Assembly: GCA_947034885.2 (NCBI GenBank)
Contig: OX344749.2
Coordinates: forward strand, 42,003,682-42,067,681
Direction of reading: 5' to 3'
Length of the DNA stretch: 64,000 nucleotides
Source: Thuidium tamariscinum
Taxonomy: Eukaryota > Streptophyta > Bryopsida > Hypnales > Thuidiaceae
Part shown: in pieces, positions 36,504 through 50,244 of the stretch
How positions within the stretch are numbered: the stretch's first letter is position 1
Layout of the letters: the number at the start of each line of letters is the position of its first letter
Notes under the pieces: model-generated
What the model was told of the DNA's origin: nothing
The model's input: the letters and a program-made list of their open reading frames with translations, nothing else
Databases searched by the model: none
Made by a program: the position numbers and the translations under genes

Positions 36504-38949
36504 TTATTGTTTTTTTAGCGATATTGAGAGTAGGAATGGCAAAGCATCTTTGCACACTTCAAGCTTTAATCTTCTATTGATTAGACCATCAATTAGTTCA
36601 ATTTAGATTCTCATCTAGTTTGATCATAATTTGTGTTTATGCAAAGTTTGTATGAGGGATGATCCAAACTTAGGTTTGGTTATTCAAATTGCAATTGATA
36701 AGCTAATCATATTTAATCTAATCAAGTTTAATCTAAGTTGGTGATGGTGTCGTCGAGGCACTATGGAGCCACTTGGTTAGGATGCGCATGATCACAAGCC
36801 ATTACTCATCATGATACTCCTCAAGACTAGGAATTGGAGGCAAGTTTTTGCAACTAAACTCATCTCTTTAAGAGTAGGTGACCACATTAGAGGATGCTAG
36901 GGGGGAAAGAAGGCCACCACATTAATAAAGACATCAAGAAACCCTAATGAGGTTCTGGTCCGTAATAATGTTGTGGTTCTACCTTCTGAGATGGATATGA
37001 TGGCACTCAAGAGGGAGGTTCCTTACCTTAAACATCATATTCTAATCGCTAGGTTTACTATCAACCATTCTTCTGCAATTTCTTCTAATTCTTGGATACG
37101 GGAACTTGAAATCAAAATAGGTACTACAATCTCAGTCCATTGAGATAAAGAGGTGGCTTCTACTTCATTAAGATGGACCCATTGCTTTAGATGATGTGTC
37201 CAAAAATGACATTTTAAGTAATGGCAACCTTGATCTTTCACTATATGAAGAAGAAACTTTTAAAAACATTGTTGCATTGTATAGACGTACACTACATACA
37301 AATTTAAATTTTTTTTGAAGTAGAAGGTTTTCAGGAGAGTATAATCCATCTATATAGTAGACTCTACCTTTTTTTTACTTGTATTAGACAACTATTTGGC
37401 ATTAGTTTGGTTATTTCTATACTTGAAGACATTTTGAGACTTAGTTTGTGTTTAAAGTGGTTTAAATGAAAGGTGAAGTCTGTTTTATCTTTCTTTTGGA
37501 TTTTTTAAAGGATTAGAAGTCCATATAAGGGAAAATATATGGTTATGGGGGAAAAGAGAAGGCCAATAGATGAATTCAAGCCCATGTGGCTTTTTAGAGA
37601 CCAAAATCTACTTGCTTAGGTGGATGGTATGGAAGATGAGGTGGCGGATGAGGTGGAAGGTCTTCTTCTTCCTTCTCTTGATTTGAGAGAATTGTGACTT
37701 TAGAGGGTTATTATACATTGTACATAGATAATTTTGCAATGAAATTTTGTGAGGTTGTTTATCATGTTTTTATAATTTCAAAACCTTATCACTCACTCCA
37801 TTTGGAGTTTTTATTCAAAATTTATGTTTGAGAAAGTAGGAGAGGCAAGATAGCCATGGAAAGTGAGGGTTGAACTTTTGAGGACTTATAACTATGTAGC
37901 GAGGAAGTATTTTTTTTTAAATTTAATGAGGTTATGTAGTGAGATATTAGCTTTTCAAAAAGATATCATTCACTAGATTTGGAGTTAGGATCAAAAAGTT
38001 ATAAGTTTAAGAGTGAAGTAGTGAGGAGATGCCTTTGATTTGAAGTGAGAGAACTTTGAACAGTTGTAGAAGTTGGACAATATCTTAGTTAGTTTGAGTT
38101 GAGATTTGGAGGGTTTGTAGATGTTTATGTTTTTTTTTTAAATATTATAAAATTAGTTTGGAGTTATATTGTGAGAGTTATAGGTTTGAAAGCAAAGTAG
38201 TGATGAGTTGCTTTTGAATTGGAGAGAGAACTTTGAACAACTATAGAAATCAAACAATATCTTAGTTTGAGTTGAATTTGGAGGATTTGTAGAATTTTGT
38301 GTTAGCTTTTCAAAAAAATCTTGCACTCTTGATTTGGAGTCTTAGAAAGGTTGTGGCACTCATATTAATATTGGGTACTTGTTTTAAAGGAGTTTATAAG
38401 GTTTATGAGTGATTTCATCCATTTTTATTTAAACATGTGCTATTTCACTTAGTCCAATTGCCCAAATGGCAAATTATGGGGTTACATGACTATAAGATAT
38501 TTTATATAGATAATATGCCATCATTGAGAGTTTTATGAGAATCTATAAGTACAAATATATTTAAAACACAAAATCCTTCATTTTTCAGGCCAAATCTAGG
38601 TGCAACTAGATTCCCTATGTTTTCCCAAGGCAAGGCCTCTCTACCTAACAATGCTCACAATATGCAACTCTCTACTTATTTGCTCAACTATTTTCTAGAA
38701 TTACAGTAATCTACAATTAGTCCTACAAAGACCCCTAATGCCACGAGCAATATCATTTCTAGCCTTGACCCAAGATAATTCCTTTGATCATCAAGTTGCA
38801 GTCTTGCAGACCTAATCTATCAACACTACAAGATGTGGACTAGTAGTGCTAAATAGCCAAATTGTATATCAAATTCTAGTTTCTTACTAGTCCTGATTTA
38901 TGAGTATGGTTCTCCAGTTAATTGACTAAGGTTCCCTACCACACAATAT
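36504..38949. other. AT-rich stretch upstream of the LINE; possible LINE 5' part
   Basis: No reverse transcriptase or nuclease motif could be read here. A GC-richer patch at about 36735-37060 and another at 37590-37700 could be decayed LINE ORF1 or unrelated sequence. Near 38000-38300 two similar blocks recur about 180 bp apart (GGAGAACTTTGAACAGTTGTAG type then GAACTTTGAACAACTATAG), suggesting a local duplication. Confidence 0.35.
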
Positions 38950-39722
38950 AAAAGAAGGCACCATAGCACTCTTACATAAAGGTGGGCCATACAATGAATT
39001 GAATATTCAAAGGTTGATAAATCTCCTTAATGTTGCATAAAAGATCTTAGCCAAGGCAATGCAATGTTGACTTCAATCCTTTTTGGTGGATGTTATTAGT
39101 ACAAACCAATCAACTTTCGTTCCTTCATAATACATTCTTGACAACGTACTCCTACTACATGAGAAAATGACATGGACCAAAGCTTCAATTCAAGACATGA
39201 TTTTTCTAAAGGTCAACTTTTGTAAAGCCTATGATACAATCTACCTTGCCTTCCTACTCTAAACCTTGAGAGCCATGGGAATTTCAAGAAGCTTTGTACA
39301 CTTGATAAAAATGCTCTTTGTAAATACTAAAGTTGATGTTTGCATTAACAATAGGAATTTTGTCCCTTTTCTAGTTATGAGTTGAATCCACCAACGTTGT
39401 CCTTTAGCCCACTAAGCCTAGTATTTATTCCTTTTTGCAGGTGAAGTTTTCAATGTTGGCACCAAGAATTTGCAAAGGCAAGGCTCACTTGTAGGGATTT
39501 CATTACCTATTGTTATAGAGGCCTAGCTCATAATTAAGTCAACATACAAATGACATCAATTTTACAATTATAAGAGACAATGGTTGTTTAGGCAACTCAC
39601 ACAATTAATTGATCAATATAGGGAAGCAACAAACCTAGGGATGAGCTAGCCTAAGAGCCTTGCTTACTAGATCTCAACCAAACATGCATCGTTTAAGTTG
39701 AACCTCATCAAGTGCCCTAAGC

Positions 39723-40269
39723 CACTATAAGAAAATGACATTTTTTATAATGCGTAGAAAAACATGTGAAAGTGTTTCTCATGACGTAGAGGTAATCAAA
39801 TAATCAATGTTGATGTCTATTAAAATTTGTTGTAATAATAAGGCAAAAACATGCCAAAATTTTGAAGTGACACATTTAAATTTCTTTTTTTTTTGGTGTG
39901 AAATAAAATGAGGTTTGGCAAGCTTTGCAAAGGGCTACATGTAGAAGGGTGTTAAGTGCTACATAAGCTCTTTTTGAGATGGGCAGTGCCACATAGGACA
40001 ATTTTTCATCCAAAATCATTATGACGAAGGTTGTGATGTGGACTTGGAAAAAAAGTGACATGAACCTCAAATTATGCTCACTTGAATCCCTAAATGTACT
40101 GATGTGGATCCCAAATTATGTTGACGTGGCATGCTTTATGAGCACACTTTTGTGCCATTTGAAAGTTTTAATGGTGCTTTTTGAGACGTCAAGTTAGACA
40201 TTTCTTAAAACATCAATTAGTGCATACCCTACCTATAAGGCAAAGTCAACAACAAATAAATATTTAAAA

Positions 40270-40300
<31 letters not shown>

Positions 40301-41057
40301 GAGCAAGAAAAATTGTTGAATTCAATAAGAGTTGAAGAAAACTTACCATCTACCATTAAGAGAATTTTTGATCGCAAAATGAAGGAATTACTTCATTCAA
40401 AGTTAATGAGAATAAAAGGAAGGGAGATTATACTTGTATCCATCCTTTGTCCATGGTGAGACAAAAGATATGGAATAACTTGAATATGGCAAATTGATCA
40501 TTGAACATGTCAACGTTATTTCAAACATCTAGACATTGTTTCAGACATCTTAATTTTGTTTTTGACATTTCACATTGAATACAATTGTTGATATGCATGT
40601 CCCATATGGATTGTTCCTCTTCCTATGACTCCACTAGTATAAAGACCACATATATTCATCCATAATATACATCCAAATCACTCATCCATTCTCTTTTATT
40701 TTGCAAAGTATGCCATGTGGCTACCCTTTCTATAAAATTTTCACTTATAGTCAATTTTTTATAGCAAATTGTAGTAGTTTTTACTAATTTATCCATGATC
40801 AAAATGGACTTCTTGTTGACGTGGCAATCTATGATTTTTTGGATGTCACAAAAAAATGAACTTGTTTTTCTAAACATTGTTAAATATATGTATGTTTATG
40901 GTGACATCTATTTGTTTTCCAACTCAAGTGCACATGTTTCCCGCAATATGACAAAAGAATTATACTTTTGCAAACATTTTTGCTTAATGCATCATGTCTC
41001 AAAAAACATGATGTGTTTTATTGAAAACAAAACCTAAAACATGGTTTTCTTATAGTA
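39723..41057. mobile_element. 1.3-kb non-autonomous CACTA-like element inside the LINE
   Basis: The left end begins CACTATAAGAAAATGAC and the reversed right end begins TACTATAAGAAAACCATG: a 13-bp inverted repeat whose last base has decayed. The 3-bp flanks are AGC and GGC, compatible with a degraded 3-bp target duplication. LINE homology stops at the left end and resumes after the right end, which supports the boundaries. The interior is non-coding. Confidence 0.7.
40267..40300. repeat. (AAAT)n microsatellite
   Basis: Eight or so perfect AAAT units inside the CACTA-like element. Confidence 0.9.
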
Positions 41058-42147
41058 GGCATTAGAGCATTAACTCTCAAAACTACTAGAATCTCCGTTC
41101 AGGATTGATGTGCATGTGCAAGATGTTGATGAGTTTCTCACCACCAAAATTAAAAAGAAACTTACATGTTGGATAAACATTCACTTATCACTAGCAAGTT
41201 GAGTTGCTATAGTAAATTCAATACTCTTGAATACACTTTGGTTCTTCATTAGCATTTGCAGAGGCTCACTTGCCATTTTATAAAAAATCAAAGCATCTTT
41301 TTGGAATTTCTTTTGGTTTGGATCAACCCATTGTAGTTGCACTCAAATGAATTGGACTAATTATTGCACACATCACCATGCTAGAGGATTGAAGCTCATT
41401 AATCTAATTGAAGATTTGCTTGCACTTCTAGCCAAGTGGGTCTTCAAAACCTTACATCCAAGCTTGTCCAATCTAAAAATCTTATTGAGAATAACCTCCT
41501 TCAGATTAGACCCATTTTAGGAGGTATCTAACCCACCACAATCCATAGATCAATGCTCTACAAATTTCATCTAATAAAAGGATCTTGGGAGTGAGACCAT
41601 ATAAATGAAGCTTGGAAATTGATTATTAGACACGTTGTAGCAACTCTAATGTGTAGTAGAGACAAGAACCTAGTTCATCCATTATAGTGGACTATGCACT
41701 ACTTGAGTAGCTCGCATGGATTGCACCAACAAAAGCAATTCCCCTCACAATCAAGGGAATGTAGCAATTTTGACATGCATGTTTGGGACACATGTTCACA
41801 TACTTTCCTCTTCTATGACAAGATATAGCTACATTTTGGTTTGCTCACTATCGAATAGAATGCCTTCATTAGTATGGTAATCTTTGTTCCCCTTGATTGG
41901 ACTAGACTTGTTATGAATCATTGAGAAGATTACTAGACGAACAAATACTTGGGTATCTTTGGTAATGTTACCAATATCTCCTACTAGCCCTTGTGATTCT
42001 TACCTCTCGAGAGTTTAGGCCAAGACTCAAGGATATACAAACCTCTCTTGAATTTCTGCCTGGGCAAGACAATTTTATCGTTAGATATCCCTCTATGATA
42101 GAGAGATGTAGACCTATATTGAACATCTACTGAAGACTTTCTATTAA

Positions 42148-43071
42148 CCCCTAAAGTTCTTTGACTATGTTTTCACCAAAAACCCTTCAAAACTGCCATT
42201 TCTAACACAAGTACCAAATATTCAGAAAATAGTGTTTTTGGACACATATAACTATAGGATCTTGTAGTATTTAGGTTTGAGAGGACAAGGAAAAAATTTC
42301 AGAAATTTTCACCATGCGGATTACAAGATAATAGTGTTTAAAGTTACAAAAATCCTTTTTTTATTACTGCGAAAATCCGGGCAGCTGCACTTTACAAGCT
42401 CACATTTGCATGAAAAAGAGTCCAAAATGGTAGTGCTTCTTTGGATTCATTCTCCAAGTCAAGTTGGCTACATGCTCAAAAAATTTCAAATCATTTGGAA
42501 TTGGGTAACATATAGAAAAAAATAGTAAGTAAAAAGAAGTAGAGAATGATTCAAAATACTAAATTGTTAAAAATTTATTTCTAAAATTGAAACTTGCCAA
42601 TCCCAATGGTTCAAATGTTGTAATAATCAACCTACACCCAATTTTTTTATTTTTTTCAAAAAATATTGAAAATTGAGTAAAATAAAGGACTTCAAAGTTT
42701 ATTTTAGAGTAGGGAATCTATAACTACCCGCAAACTAAAACTCTTCATAACTTTTGACTCATTAGTCCAAATGGAATGATTCAAAGCTTTCCACGTATAC
42801 ATAAATCTATAAAACCAATTTCAAATTTTTATTTTCTAAAAAAGTGATTTTTTCTGATCTGCCCAAACTGCCCGAGTTGAGAAATAAACAACATATCATG
42901 CAATAACTTTTTAACCATGCAGTCAAAAGTCATGAAAATTGTTGGGCTTTAAAGATATTCCTCGTCCACACCTTCTATTAAAATTTGGTCCCAAAATATG
43001 AAAATCTCTAGTCACACGTACCTGCCCCAAATAGTTATGTTGCCAAAAAAGGCATGTTGGTCCTTTAGGGG
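42148..43071 (+). mobile_element. 924-bp TTAA-flanked element, copy B (complete)
   Basis: TTAA flanks both ends (42144-42147 and 43072-43075). The left end reads CCCCTAAAGTTCTTTGACTA and the reversed right end CCCCTAAAGGACCAACATGC. The interior is collinear with copy A from end to end: GCAGCTGCACTTTACAAG, AAGTTGGCTACATGCTC and CATATCATGCAATAACTTTT all recur in order. It interrupts the LINE. Length and ends match copy A closely, so the pair defines the family. Confidence 0.85.
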
Positions 43072-44109
43072 TTAAAAGATGGATTCATAGGATCAAGATT
43101 ATTCAACAAAGGACTCGTCTACTTCTTTTTGCAAGTATCACATCAGAGATGGCATTCGATCCCAGATGGTGGCATTGGGATAAAGATTTATCTCTCTACA
43201 CTTACACTGCAAAATTTAAAAGAGGTTTATTTACGAATTGAGCCTTTCTATTTGGGTGGATTGCAACTAAGTCGCATGGGGCTACAAGAGCACATTACAA
43301 ACCAAGGTAGAAGGAGGGGTGGGATAAAAAGCCAACCACATAAAGATGCAAGGTTCTTTTGGTCTATATACCATTGTACATTGTTGGTGCCAACACTCGA
43401 ATCATACCATTTCAACCATTTGAATGAGCTACCACACCAATCTAGATGAGATCATGTTGCATAGGTCCTTTCATTGTGATAAAACTCAACACATATGGAA
43501 GTTCATACAAATTATTCTTTATACTCCCTTGGCAACGTCTAATGTAGCCAATCATCGGCAAAAGCTCTCTTGGCAATAGTATGTGCTTGGGGTTAAGCTT
43601 TCGAGGCGGTTGAAAAATCGAATGTCAATGAGGGCACTTTTTAGACATTTAGTCATTTGGATATCTTAGTTAAATAGGAATGCCATGTACTTTAGTGATT
43701 CTTTGTAGCCTAACCACAAATTGGAGTTTTGCCTCTGAGATGCTTATCTTAATCATGCAAAAGTTTCATAACTTAAGACATTCAAGATTTGCAAACTTTA
43801 CCTGGATAAGGTGGCATTTTTTTGAGACAATTTGACAACTTGTAGCTATAGACCACCTTTTGGGGGGTGAGGATGTGTATAGAAATCAAGTGGAATCTTT
43901 CCATCCCTAAGATGAGAAACTTTGAGTGAGTCTCAAGGTTGCTTGCTTGAGGAGGGGTGTTCTTCCATCTTGGTTGCGATAGGCTCTTGCTCTTTTCTAC
44001 TTTAAAAAAAACTATAGTAGCTTGAAAATGTAAAAATGCCCTCTAGGGATTGTGTCCTCTAGTGTTTGTTGTTTTCTTTGTAATGAAATTATCCTACGTT
44101 CAAAAAAAA

Positions 44110-45038
44110 ATTGCATGATACGTAGTTTTTTCCCCCAAGAAACTTAGAAAAATCAATTTATTTAGAAAAAAAATGAAATTGTTTTTTTAGATTTATACAT
44201 ATGTGGAAACTTTTGAATCATTCCATTTTGATTAATGAGATGAAATTTATGAGGATTTTTAGTTTGGAGATTATTTATGATTTGCCTATTCTAATATAAA
44301 CTTTTAAGCCCTTTATTTAACTCAATTTTATTTATTTTTTGAAAAAAGTAAAATTATAGGATTTAGATTGTGTATTATAGTAGAACATTCCTAATTCAAT
44401 AAAATTGGAATTAATCTGACACAATAGATAAGATAGATTATTGCATTAGAGAGGGGCATGATTTTTATATGTAGTTTACATTGTTAAGTTGAGACTAACA
44501 TTCAATGTTTTTTTATAGCACTTTATTGAATTAGAGAGGATTCAATTAGAGAGGTTCTATTGTATAACATTATAACCATTGGGATTGGCATTTTACAATT
44601 TGATAACTAAATTATCAACAATTTAGTTTTTTGAATCATTTACTACTCATCTCTACTTACTATTTGTTTCCTATATATTATATAATTCCAAATTATTTGA
44701 AAATTTTCAAGTGTTTTGCCAATTGCCCTTGAAGAATGAATCCAAAAATGATCCACTAATATGTACATTTTTTCATTCAATTGTGACCTTATGAAGTGCA
44801 ACTCCCTTATTTTTTGCAAGGCCCCCTATTTTTTTGGATCAATTCAAACAATTATATCTTGCAATCCATATAGTAAAAAAGATTTGGAATTTCTTACACA
44901 TCTTCTCAAAACGTCTTACTACAAGATTCTTAGGTTATATGTGTCCAAAAATGTTTCTTTTCTAAAATTTGGTACTTGTAGTAGAAATGACATTCTTGGA
45001 GCACTTTGGGTGCCAACATAGTCAAAGAACTCAAGGAT
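44110..45038 (-). mobile_element. TTAA element, copy C (inverted, one end missing)
   Basis: The block matches copies A and B in reverse: TTGCATGATACGTAGTTTTTT near its left edge, GACCTTATGAAGTGCAACTC in the middle and CATAGTCAAAGAACTCAAGG at the right, then TTAA at 45039-45042. The usual terminal part of about 180 bp is missing on the left, where it abuts the A-run ending the LINE. Confidence 0.7.
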
Positions 45039-45042
45039 TTAA

Positions 45043-46248
45043 ATGAAAATGAGTATATGCTAAAATGAGTAGCATTACATTTGAGCCCATTATTTTTATA
45101 TGTATTGAAATTTTTCCTACAAATGAATTGGCATGAATCTTTATAGGAAGAAAAGTTGCATTCTAAGATTCTAGAATTGCCAAAGAGAAATTTCTAATTC
45201 TCTAATAATTAACAATTCTATATTGGCTTGTAAGAAAATTCATTTGAAAAATAGCCTTATAAAAAGCAAATATTTTAGGAGATACTTCATTTTAGTTGTT
45301 TCTTCATTCTTATCTGTGAGAATCGAAATATACTCTACCTAAAGGTTAGATATAGTAATACACTCTTGAAATTAGTCATTTTTTTTCTCTATTGTATTTG
45401 AGTGTGTGAAATGAAATTTGAAGCATTGGATTATTAATCATTTTATTCAAGTTTCACATTAGACATTTCGATTTTTTTATTTGTAGTCCAAAAATAATGA
45501 GAAGGTTGGATATAAATTCTTTGTTGCCTTTGTTTGTCAAGGATAGAGATGAATGACATTTTGACACTTTGCAAACTTTTGGGTTGAACTTCACAAAGAA
45601 AGGAAGGGGTGCATGTTAATTTCAAGGCATGGATATACATACCATTATATAGGCCATTTCCAATTGCATCTCCTAACTATACATCCAAATAGCAATTAGA
45701 TTTGCCACAACTTTTTATTATTGTCCCATGGAATTATTGGCTAAAATATTGGCCATATACAATATGGAGATGCATTTGAAAAAGGCATAATAATGGATAT
45801 GCCTAACTTATTCAAAGTCAAGCCTTTTGGCCCAAATTCTATAAAAACAAAACAAAAAATTTATTTTTATTTTTATTGTACATTTTCAACATTAGTTGAG
45901 ATAAATACAAGACCAAGTTTATCACTCATACTGAAGCCAAGTTTAGACTAGGATTTTGGACCCAAAAACTCTTAAAATTGACCAATCTTATTGGTTGAGA
46001 GCATGGGCCCGATTGGTTGAGAGCAATCCTATTGGTTGGATGGTTTTCTAGACCTCATTATGGACTATACTCTAAATCCAACCAAATGTGGAAAAATCCA
46101 ATTAGGAGTGTTTGTAAGGGACCAAAAATCTATTGATGAATCTCCCACATGAGTTCCCTTCATTCATCTTATACAAATCAATCTAAATTAAAACAACCCA
46201 ATACAAACTTTTCACCCATTGTGGACTTCTAGGAATGAGCCCATTATG
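45043..46248. other. AT-rich non-coding stretch
   Basis: No gene or element boundary is supported. Short duplicated words (CCTATTGGTTGGA / CTTATTGGTTGAGAGCA at about 45985-46040) are the only pattern seen. Confidence 0.4.
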
Positions 46249-47285
46249 GTTTTCTTCTAGTGAATGAGATTTGGGCCACAATCACAATGTCTTAAATAAT
46301 TGAAATGGAGTGGTTAGTGACTACAACAGGAACTTAAAGCTTCTTAGTGTTAATTCATTATCGGAAGTGACTTTTTTAGGTCTTCTATGTTAGAAAATAT
46401 TGTGACCGCAATAGAAGAGTGAGATGAACATCAAGGATACAATTTTGGTTGGTTTGGGGATAGTCTATAAACTCCTTTAGGCCATCAAGGAGTGAACACT
46501 TCAAAAATTCATAACAAATTCACACTTTGTCAAAAAAAAAAAAAGTTTCAATTGCTCTCGCCATTTCTATCACTTGCCTTTTATGTGGGAATTTAAAAAA
46601 AAAAAATCAGCTATGACATGAGGGCAAACCCGACATTTAGTCTATAATGGGCTATTTTACCTTATAATTACCATGGAACCAATGGCAAGCTAACCATGTC
46701 CCCGACAACCACGGATTCATTAGGAAAACAGAAAAACAGAAAAATCCACATCATGTTATAGTTTTCTTCTAATGAGTGAGATTTGGGCTACAATCACAAT
46801 GTCTTAAATAATTGGGATGGAGTGGTTAGTGACTACAATAGGAACTTACAGCTTCTTAGTGTTAATTCATTACAAGAAGTGACCTTTTTAGGTCTTCTAT
46901 GTTAGAAAATATTGGGACTGCAATAGAAGAGTGGGATGAACATCAAGGATACAGTTTTGGTTGGTTTAGGGGTAGTCTATAAACTCCTTTAGGCCATCAT
47001 GGATTGAGCACTTCAAAAATTCATAACAAATTCACACTTTGTCCTATATATATATTAAAAAAAATTTAATTTTAATTTTTTTTTAAAAATTCTTGCCATT
47101 TCTATCACTTGCCTTTATGTGAGAAATTTTAAAGAAAAAATTCAGCTATGACATGAGGGCAAACCCCACATTTAGTCCTTAATGGGCTATTTTACCTTAT
47201 AATTACCATGGAACCAATGGCAAGCTAACCATGTTCCCGACAACCATGGATTCATAAGGAAAACAGAAAAACAGAAAAATCCGCA
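46249..47285. repeat. 512-bp tandem duplication
   Basis: GTTTTCTTCTAGTGAATGAG starts unit 1 at 46249 and its match starts unit 2 at 46761. The units are collinear throughout, including a shared poly-A/T indel region and the tail CCATGGAACCAATGGCAAGC. Differences are scattered substitutions, so it is older than the 178-bp duplication at 54.3 kb. No coding sequence lies inside. Confidence 0.88.
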
Positions 47286-50244
47286 TCCCCGAAATAAGTT
47301 GATAACCTAGAAATCCATCAATCCCCCTCCCAACAAGTGAGCGAATAACAAGCATCAATGAATCCCCATTGAATCCTTGGCAGTTCATGGCCTGACAGAG
47401 GCTCCAATAATACACTGCTTGCAGCTGCTGAATGTCATGAATCAAATGGCTGTCTGTCTCTGGCAAGCAGCAGAAGGCTGAACAATTCCAGTGATTGCGA
47501 GCATGGGGCTCCGGGATGAGACGGACACAGACGGGATCTCGGGGCATCTCGGGCATCTCGGGCAGCTTCAGTAGAGCACAAGTACTACTGTACAGTACAA
47601 AGGTCACGCATGGAGAAAAAAACAAATGACGTAAAAACATTATTTCATTTCATTTGTTTCCCAAAAAAATATATATTAAAAAACAATAAAAATCCAGATG
47701 GAAAGGGGTGGTTGCGTAGTTCATCAATGAATAGACCGGACATGGCGTCACCATTGATATAAGTTTTCATCATTGAGCAGTAGGTACTCATCCCAGGGCA
47801 TGATGGAAATTGTACGTCATTTTTGCATCAATTAATTGCTTTCTTCTTTGATCAGTGTCCTTTTTTTTCAATGGCAGCGGGGTATTTTTGAAGGCCCAAA
47901 AGATTTTGCCCGAAGTTTTTCCTTATTCGGTAAAAGAAATCATTGTTTGATTGCCAATTTAAGGGTGGATGATAAAGCATCAAAAGAAGATGAAATCATC
48001 AAAAAAAGGATGAGTAATGTACAAATATGTAGATGAAAAATAGTTGCTATTTGGAATGACTATATGATGGATTTTTGGGTGTTCTTCTAAAAAAATTCAA
48101 ACTATTGGAAGTAAATATTGGTACAATTGAAAAAGCATAGGAATTTTGATTGTTGTAAACGTGATGTAGTATTGTAATGAATACTGTGAAGGGTAGTGTA
48201 TTGTATAAGGATACAACACTAATAAACAATTCATATTCGTAAATAGTGTCGATATACAATTGTACCAATGCCACCTCTCACTTGCAATCCCTATAATGTA
48301 GATGTTAAACATTTTTTAGATTTTCCAAGTTGCCAATCATACCTAAATTTAAGACTATCCCATCTTTTGAAAGTTGAATTACGCTACTTTTTCAAAAGTA
48401 AATTTTGTAAGTGTTATTGAAATTTATAAATGTATAAAGCATTCAATAGCAACATTGCTAATATTCATCCATTGCTTAAATCTTCCTAGATAATTATTAC
48501 CTCACAAATGACATGCGTAAAGTTTTATTGCAAAGTCAAAAATATTTGCCTAATGAAGAATGTGTTGAATACAAATGATCTCTCTTCATATTGTAATCAC
48601 ATGATTGATATGGTGATGATGAACTAATTCTTTATACATATATATAACTTTTCTAAAACATATTTTTATTTTTACTATATGCTTACAATGGGAAGTTTGC
48701 ACAAACTTGAAGAGCACTTAGATGAATGAAAACCTAATAGGTTAAAGTGTGTTACAATAGTTGAACACCATAGATGAAATTCATCATACTTGGTTTATAA
48801 AGTATCTAAGAATTTAGGATCAGTTCATTCAATCAACTTGCAATTATGAAATCCATCTTGTACCACTTTATTCCAACGACTTTAGTATAGAATTATTTGT
48901 TGTACTATAAAGATCAAATATAGAGATTTTGAGTAAAATTTAGAAGATTATCTCCTAAAGAACCATTCAAGTGATAGTTCAATATATATAAAAGAGATCT
49001 TAGGTAGTTATACATGAAGTTAAAATTGGTTAGATGTTCCCAAAATTTTGATACAAGGTGTAGACATATATCTCCTTTGTAGGAATAGTTTTTTCAAAAT
49101 GTTGGCCTACATATAAAACTATGTGCTTTGTTTCCAAAAACAAAAACAAAAACAAAAACAACTATGTACTTGTTGAAGTTTGAATTGCCTCAACTATAAC
49201 AAAATGTAATATTAATATTGAATTTTATTATTTCAAATGAAATCATATGGAATGTTGATGATATTGATCAATTTTATATTAATTTAGTTTAAATTTTATC
49301 AAATTTTCATATTTCATATTAGAATAGAGACTAAATATGCAAAGTGTTTTATTACAATTTGAATTTAAGGTCAAAAGTAACAAATTTGGTGGACAATACA
49401 GAAGTGAGCACCAAATTCTTTTAAAAATCAAATGTATATTTTATTTGATCTTCTTTCAACTATTATTTTGGAATTAATTTTTTAGAGAGAAATTCAAATA
49501 TAGTTTAATTCCTAAACACCTATTGTTTGTTTGGGAGAGAAAATGGATTTTGAATAGGATCCTAAGGTTTTGATCTTTGAAATTATTTTTGAAGATTTTC
49601 ATTAGGTGAAATTTATGGGCAAGAAGAGATTGTTTTGGTTTTGTTATGTTGGTAGTTCCCTATATTGTCTAGAAATTGTGAACCAACTTTGACAACTTGA
49701 TTTTGTGAATTTTCAAAAGAATTTTTTTTTAAATTCAAAAATTTCAAAATGTATTAAGAAAATGAAAATTGAATAAAAAATTTACTTTAAATTTTATTTT
49801 AATATTATTGAATTAATTAAATAATTATATGATGTAGTAGAGATTGAGCCACATCAGATTGTTGATGTGGAACTATTTCTAGAGTTTCCAGAGTCTAGGA
49901 ACTTACAACCTCTTCTTGCCCACAAATTTCATCTAATGTATAGGCTATTTAAACCTCTTTTTGAAAATTTAACTTATAGGATTTTTTTTAAGGCATCTTT
50001 TATAATTTTAAGAAAAGGCGTTTTGGAAGTTTAATTAGCTTCTTAGGAATACCTCAATGTTGAAATGAGTGATTTTCGATTATCTCTTAAAGCTTTCAAC
50101 AATTTTTTCCAATTTCATACCTACTTCTAATTAACAATTTCTTAGAGAATGAAAATCAAGTGTATGTATTTTGAATTTTCATTTTAGAAATTTAACTCAA
50201 CTATTAAAAATTAAAAAATTAAAAAATGTAGTTCAAAAATTTGA
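47286..50244. other. Non-coding stretch with a GC-rich patch
   Basis: 47300-47620 is GC-richer and contains a short ATCTCGGG repeat (about 47535-47565). 47641-47665 holds the TTTCATTTGT word of the second dispersed family. A (CAAAAA)n run lies at 49135-49160. Nothing coding is convincing. Confidence 0.4.

Larger units (their letters stand above)
38950..44109 (+). pseudogene. Decayed LINE (non-LTR retrotransposon) with reverse transcriptase remnants and poly(A) end
   Basis: Conceptual translation with stops and shifts shows reverse transcriptase landmarks in order. They include KGG plus LLNVAYKILAKAM (about 38980-39065), ILDNVLLLHEKMTWTKASIQ, VNFCKAYDTIYLAFLL, LRAMGISRSFVHLIKMLF and RQRCPLAH-like then LFLFAGEVFNVG (to about 39455). 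After an insertion, KIKKKLTCWINIHLSLAS and ARGLKLINLIEDLLALLAKW (41145-41480) fit the domain after the catalytic core. FWSIYHCTLLVPT (43360) and RHLVIWISWLNRNAMYF (43650) fit the C-terminal zinc-finger-type part. It ends at an A-run at 44101-44109. The catalytic YxDD region is not readable. Two younger elements interrupt it (39723-41057 and 42148-43071). Confidence 0.72.

Noticed and set aside
46249..47285. The 512-bp repeats as a pair of LTRs
   Set aside because: They touch each other with no interior, lack TG...CA ends and have no target duplication.
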